From Pseudomonadota bacterium (GTDB lineage Bacteria > Pseudomonadota > Gammaproteobacteria > Steroidobacterales > Woeseiaceae), in assembly GCA_022567775.1 (NCBI GenBank), contig JADFGH010000073.1, positions 1 through 9,013 on the forward strand: a stretch of 9,013 bases of DNA, in the 5' to 3' direction. This document shows, piece after piece, positions 5,143-9,013 of the stretch (position 1 is its first letter; the number at the start of each line of letters is the position of its first letter). The translations under genes were made by a program, and so were the position numbers. The notes under the pieces are model-generated. The model searched no databases, had not been told where the DNA came from, and saw only the letters and a program-made list of their open reading frames with translations.

Positions 5143-7465
5143 CGGCAAGCGCACTAAACCCAGGTCGGGTATCGCGGGCGCGGTCGGCTCGGCGATTCCG
5201 CATGAAAGCAGCGAGAAGCATGTCAGCGGCGAGGCAATATATACCGACGATATTCCCGAACCAAAGGGTCTGCTGCAGCTGGCGGTCGGCATGAGTAGCA
5301 AAGCGCATGCCCGAATCAGCAGTATCGATCTCGGCGCCGTGCGCGCAGCGCCGGGCGTGATCGATGTCATGATCGCGGACGACATACCGGGCGACAACAA
5401 CTGCGGCCCGGTGATCGCCGATGATCCGGTATTGGCGCCGGGCCTTGTGCAATACGTCGGCCAGGCGGTGTTCGCGGTAGCCGCAATCACTGTCGAGCAG
5501 GCACGGAAGGCGGCGCAGCTCGGCCTGATCGAATACGAGGAACTGGAACCGATTCTGGATGCGCGCAAGGCAGTGGCAGCCGGATCATTCGTTCTGCCGA
5601 GTGCCTCCATCAAACGGGGCGACAGCACTGGAGCGATTGCCAGCGCTGCGCATCGCCTGAAAGGCAGTGTCAGCCTCGGCGGGCAGGACCACTTTTACCT
5701 GGAAGGACAGGTCGCGATGGCGATGCCGGCCGAGGACGGTGATTTGTTCGTCTACAGTTCCACGCAGCACCCGGGCGAGATACAGCAGCTCGTCGCTGCC
5801 GCAATCGGCAGGGAATCGAAGGATGTCGTCGTGGAATGCCGCCGCATGGGCGGCGCTTTCGGTGGCAAGGAAAGCCAACCGGCACTTATTGCCTGCATCG
5901 CAGGTTTGATGGCGCAGAAGACCGGCAGACCCTGCAAGCTTCGACTCGACCGTGACGACGACATGATCATGACGGGCAAACGGCACGATTTCGAGATCGA
6001 TTACGACGTTGGTTTTGCCGACAACGGCAGGATCGAGGGCATTGAGTTCATGTTTGCATCGCGTTGTGGAATGTCTGCCGACCTGTCAGGCGCCATCAAT
6101 GACCGCACGATGTTCCATTGTGACAATGCCTATTTCCTCGAGAACGTAACCATTGTCTCGCACCGCTGCAAGACAAACACGGTGTCGAATACCGCGTTTC
6201 GCGGCTTCGGTGGGCCACAAGGTATGTTCGGCATCGAGTGTGTCATTGACGATATTGCAAGACATCTGGGAAAAGATCCGCTTGATGTTCGCCGGGAGAA
6301 TTTCTACGGCATCGGTGAGCGGGACACCACGCACTACCTGCAAACGGTTGACGACAATGTCATTCACGAAATCGTCGATGACCTCGAGAAAAGTTCCGAC
6401 TACCGCCGCCGGGTAGATGAAATCAGGCAGTTCAACCAGGCACACGAGCTCCTTAAACGGGGTATCGCGTTGACGCCGGTCAAGTTCGGCATTTCCTTCA
6501 CTGCCACGCATCTGAATCAGGCCGGGGCGCTGCTGCATATTTACGCGGACGGTACCGTGCATCTGAATCATGGCGGCACGGAAATGGGCCAGGGCCTCTT
6601 CACCAAGGTTGCCCAGGTGGTCGCCGAAGAACTGCAGATCGATATCGACCGCATCAAGATCACTGCGTCCGACACCAGCAAAGTGCCCAATGCGTCGGCA
6701 ACCGCGGCGTCGAGCGGCTCCGACCTGAACGGCAAGGCTGCGCAGGCTGCTGCGCGTACCATTAAAAGGCGCCTGATAAAATTTGCGGCGAAACATTACG
6801 CCGTTGCAGAAGACGAGGTCGTGTTCGAGAATAACGAAGTGCAGATCGGTGCCAAACGTGTCGCATTCCAGGAGCTGGTTCACCAGGCCTGGTTCGCAAG
6901 AACGTCACTGTCGGCGACCGGTTTTTACAGCACGCCACAAATCAATTACGACCGCTCGACATTCAGTGGGCGGCCGTTTTTCTACTACGCCTATGGCGCG
7001 GCGGTAGCGGAAGTCATCATTGATACGCTGACGGGTGAGCACCGGGTGTTACGCGTCGATATTCTTCACGACTGCGGCAAGTCACTGAATCCGGCCATTG
7101 ATATGGGGCAGATCGAAGGCGGTTTCATCCAGGGTGTCGGCTGGCTGACTTCCGAGGAATTATGGTGGAACGCTGATGGCGAACTGAAAACACATGCTCC
7201 CTCGACCTACAAGATTCCAACCTGTTCAGACCTGCCCGTCGATTTTCGCGTACGGTTGCTCGAATCAGCAGCCAATCGCGAGGATACGATTCACCGCTCC
7301 AAAGCGGTCGGCGAACCACCGCTCATGCTGAGTCTTTCTGTCTTTCATGCGCTACGTGATGCAGTCGCGAGCGTCGGTTCCAATAACAGGACTCCCGTTT
7401 TGCGGGCGCCGGCAACGCCGGAATCGGTCCTCGACGCCGTTAGCGAGCAGCAGGCTGCATCATGA
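5114..7465 (+). CDS. xdhB: xanthine dehydrogenase large subunit (molybdopterin-binding)
   Basis: A 783-residue catalytic subunit that hydroxylates hypoxanthine and xanthine to urate at a molybdenum centre. The residues that define xanthine dehydrogenases against aldehyde oxidases are kept: Glu253 in FGGKE (bovine Glu802), Arg331 in NDRTMFH (bovine Arg880) and catalytic Glu734 in KAVGEPP (bovine Glu1261). The Mo-contact Gln in SSTQHP, the FRGFGGPQG loop (bovine Arg912, Phe914), FGISFT (bovine Phe1009) and ATAASSGSDLNG are also present. The numbering offset to Rhodobacter XdhB is a constant 21 for the first two residues, so the N-terminal half is colinear. The start is uncertain: GTG 5111, ATG 5114 and ATG 5132 are all in frame and overlap the xdhA end, and none has a strong Shine-Dalgarno; 5114 is chosen as the longest ATG form. 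The gene ends in an ATGA overlap with xdhC. Confidence 0.96.
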   Translation: MNGYTAMVASGKRTKPRSGIAGAVGSAIPHESSEKHVSGEAIYTDDIPEPKGLLQLAVGMSSKAHARISSIDLGAVRAAPGVIDVMIADDIPGDNNCGPVIADDPVLAPGLVQYVGQAVFAVAAITVEQARKAAQLGLIEYEELEPILDARKAVAAGSFVLPSASIKRGDSTGAIASAAHRLKGSVSLGGQDHFYLEGQVAMAMPAEDGDLFVYSSTQHPGEIQQLVAAAIGRESKDVVVECRRMGGAFGGKESQPALIACIAGLMAQKTGRPCKLRLDRDDDMIMTGKRHDFEIDYDVGFADNGRIEGIEFMFASRCGMSADLSGAINDRTMFHCDNAYFLENVTIVSHRCKTNTVSNTAFRGFGGPQGMFGIECVIDDIARHLGKDPLDVRRENFYGIGERDTTHYLQTVDDNVIHEIVDDLEKSSDYRRRVDEIRQFNQAHELLKRGIALTPVKFGISFTATHLNQAGALLHIYADGTVHLNHGGTEMGQGLFTKVAQVVAEELQIDIDRIKITASDTSKVPNASATAASSGSDLNGKAAQAAARTIKRRLIKFAAKHYAVAEDEVVFENNEVQIGAKRVAFQELVHQAWFARTSLSATGFYSTPQINYDRSTFSGRPFFYYAYGAAVAEVIIDTLTGEHRVLRVDILHDCGKSLNPAIDMGQIEGGFIQGVGWLTSEELWWNADGELKTHAPSTYKIPTCSDLPVDFRVRLLESAANREDTIHRSKAVGEPPLMLSLSVFHALRDAVASVGSNNRTPVLRAPATPESVLDAVSEQQAAS

Positions 7466-8535
7466 ACCAGTGGATTGACGATCTGTACGGCCTGAGTGGT
7501 AACGATGAGTGCTGCATCGTGGTCACGGTTGCCGGGGTTCGCGGCTCTGCTCCACGTGAAATTGGCGCAAAGATGATCGTCACCGGCAAGGACACGGTCG
7601 GCACGATTGGCGGCGGTCAACTGGAATATCAGTGCACTAAAATCGCCTGCGAACAGCTGCAAAAAAAGGCCGACTATAGTCAACGACTGCGGCGGCGTTT
7701 CCCGCTCGGCACGAACTGCGGCCAGTGTTGCGGCGGCATCGTCGAGGTCATGTTCGAGCGCGTTGCTTCGTCATCGATCACGTGGCTTAAGGAACTGAAG
7801 CGATTACATGACGAGCGCCGTGCGGTGGTGATGGTTACGCCGCGCGACGGCGAGACCGGCAAATACCTGGTCACTGAAGATCGCTGCATGCACTTTGAAA
7901 GCAATATCAGGTGTCCGGAGGAAACCGTTGCCGCCGCGAGACAGATGATCATCGATCATGCCAGCGCCAGGTTACTGGACAGCTTCCTGATGGAGCCGAT
8001 TTTGCAAAGCGATTTTCACGTCGCAATCTTTGGCGCCGGTCACCTCGGAGCGGCAACCGTGGATGTTCTGTCGAGGCTCGATTGCAACATCCGCTGGATT
8101 GACGCCCGCCGGAATATTTTTCCGGCACAACTGCCGAATAACGTAACGGCAGTGGAATCCGGGTATCCGGCGGACGAGGTTGCGGCGATGGCGCAGGGGA
8201 CGAATTTCCTGGTTATGACACACAGCCATCCGCTGGACTACGAGATATGCGAACAAGTGTTGCGGCGCGGGGATTTTGCCTACTGCGGACTCATCGGCTC
8301 GCGCTCGAAGCGCCGGCGCTTCGAACGAACCATGCGCAAACAGGGCATGCCGGACTCATTGCTGGGGCGCCTGACCTGCCCCATCGGCGTACCCGGTATT
8401 GAGTCAAAGAAACCGGCAGATATTGCAGTTGCAGTCGCCGCCGAATTATTGCGCATCAGGGATGCGGCCGGGGCCGCAAAACAGGACAATGACAGGGTGC
8501 CCGAACCAGTGAACGATAACGTGCACGTACTTTAA
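7462..8535 (+). CDS. xdhC: xanthine dehydrogenase accessory protein XdhC
   Basis: A 357-residue accessory factor. XdhC proteins bind the molybdenum cofactor, assist its sulfuration and insert it into XdhB; they are not part of the mature enzyme. The N-terminal XdhC/CoxI domain shows VRGSAPREIGAKM, GTIGGGQLEY and NCGQCCGG, the cysteine-containing motif typical of the family. The C-terminal Rossmann domain has FGAGHLGAATVDVL, THSHPLDYEI, CGLIGSRSKRRRFE and CPIGVPGIESKKPADIAVA. It is longer than many XdhC proteins of about 280-310 residues, through a larger region between domains and a polar C-terminal tail of about 20 residues (KQDNDRVPEPVNDN). The ATG overlaps the xdhB stop in ATGA, so translation is coupled. 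It is cytosolic. Confidence 0.95.
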   Translation: MNQWIDDLYGLSGNDECCIVVTVAGVRGSAPREIGAKMIVTGKDTVGTIGGGQLEYQCTKIACEQLQKKADYSQRLRRRFPLGTNCGQCCGGIVEVMFERVASSSITWLKELKRLHDERRAVVMVTPRDGETGKYLVTEDRCMHFESNIRCPEETVAAARQMIIDHASARLLDSFLMEPILQSDFHVAIFGAGHLGAATVDVLSRLDCNIRWIDARRNIFPAQLPNNVTAVESGYPADEVAAMAQGTNFLVMTHSHPLDYEICEQVLRRGDFAYCGLIGSRSKRRRFERTMRKQGMPDSLLGRLTCPIGVPGIESKKPADIAVAVAAELLRIRDAAGAAKQDNDRVPEPVNDNVHVL

Positions 8536-8553
8536 AAAACACGAAGATCTTAC

Positions 8554-9013
8554 ATGGAAGCATACATAGTCGACTGGCTGAACCTCCTCGCCAGGTGGGT
8601 GCACTTTATTACCGGCATCGCCTGGATTGGCTCGTCGTTTTATTTCATCTGGCTGGACGATCATCTTGAAGCACCGAAAGAAGCTGCGGACGCCGAAAAG
8701 GGTGTCGGCGGCGAATTATGGTCGGTGCACGGCGGTGGCTTTTATCACGCACAAAAATATCGCGTAGCGCCGCGAACCCTGCCGGAGACCCTGCACTGGT
8801 TCAAATGGGAGGCATATACGACCTGGATAACGGGCATGTTCCTGTTGATCCTCGTGTACTGGTACGGCGCCGGGGTTTACCTCATCGATCCATCGGTTGC
8901 CGATTTATCGGTGCCACTTGCTGTCGGCATCGCAGCGCTATTTCTTGTTGGTGGCTGGGTAAGTTATGACTTGCTGTGTAAATCCCCGCTGGGCAAAAAC
9001 GACAATGCATTCA
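8554..9013 (+). CDS. puuD: urate hydroxylase PuuD, N-terminal part (runs off window)
   Basis: The first 153 codons of an integral membrane protein are open to the window edge. Family members (urate oxidase N-terminal domain, formerly DUF989) have several transmembrane helices and often a C-terminal cytochrome c domain; they oxidise urate to 5-hydroxyisourate without the classical cofactor-free uricase fold. Seen here: a first helix at about 9-34 with WVHFITGIAWIGSSF, the conserved loop GELWSVHGGGFYHAQKY, PETLHWFKWEAYTTWITG, a second helix at about 93-112 and a third at about 120-143. The start codon follows only a weak GAAG, 18 bases after xdhC, so it is the same operon. The cytochrome part would lie beyond the edge and cannot be checked. 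Its product is the substrate of HiuH, the first gene of the operon. Confidence 0.92.
   Translation, partial: MEAYIVDWLNLLARWVHFITGIAWIGSSFYFIWLDDHLEAPKEAADAEKGVGGELWSVHGGGFYHAQKYRVAPRTLPETLHWFKWEAYTTWITGMFLLILVYWYGAGVYLIDPSVADLSVPLAVGIAALFLVGGWVSYDLLCKSPLGKNDNAF

Noticed and set aside
6086..6883. A 265-codon open frame on the minus strand inside xdhB
   Set aside because: Antisense shadow of a GC-rich coding region whose plus-strand frame holds the conserved molybdenum-binding motifs.

Overview
The window looks like chromosomal DNA from a moderately GC-rich Gammaproteobacterium. It has Shine-Dalgarno-led, tightly packed operons, a Tat-exported dehydrogenase, an outer-membrane-type lipoprotein signal, and REP-type palindromes of the kind common in Xanthomonadales, Pseudomonas and relatives. 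The family assignments are firm. The exact taxon cannot be fixed from the sequence.

Layout: positions 1-290 are non-coding apart from a possible C-terminal tail of an off-window gene ending at 101. This stretch carries a lone REP-like hairpin (112-131), a perfect 27-bp inverted pair of REP units (135-197) and a second AT-rich palindrome (272-296) that contains the stop codon of the first confirmed gene. Positions 291-3016 hold a three-gene minus-strand operon, read in this order: a Tat-signal gluconate 2-dehydrogenase subunit 3-like protein, a GMC-family FAD oxidoreductase without its own signal, and a lipoprotein-type RidA (enamine/imine deaminase fold). Positions 3017-3278 are a divergent intergenic region. 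Positions 3279-9013 hold a plus-strand purine catabolism operon: hiuH, xdhA, xdhB, xdhC and the start of puuD, which runs off the window.

How the genes work together: XdhA/XdhB oxidise hypoxanthine to xanthine and then urate, with XdhC loading the molybdenum cofactor. PuuD, a membrane urate hydroxylase, would convert urate to 5-hydroxyisourate, and HiuH hydrolyses that to OHCU. An OHCU decarboxylase would be the next enzyme and is not in the window. The minus-strand operon encodes a periplasmic oxidoreductase of unknown substrate with a co-encoded, apparently exported RidA. That arrangement suggests an oxidation whose product is a reactive imine, enamine or related species. This operon is the least ordinary part of the window. 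The purine operon is canonical in content.
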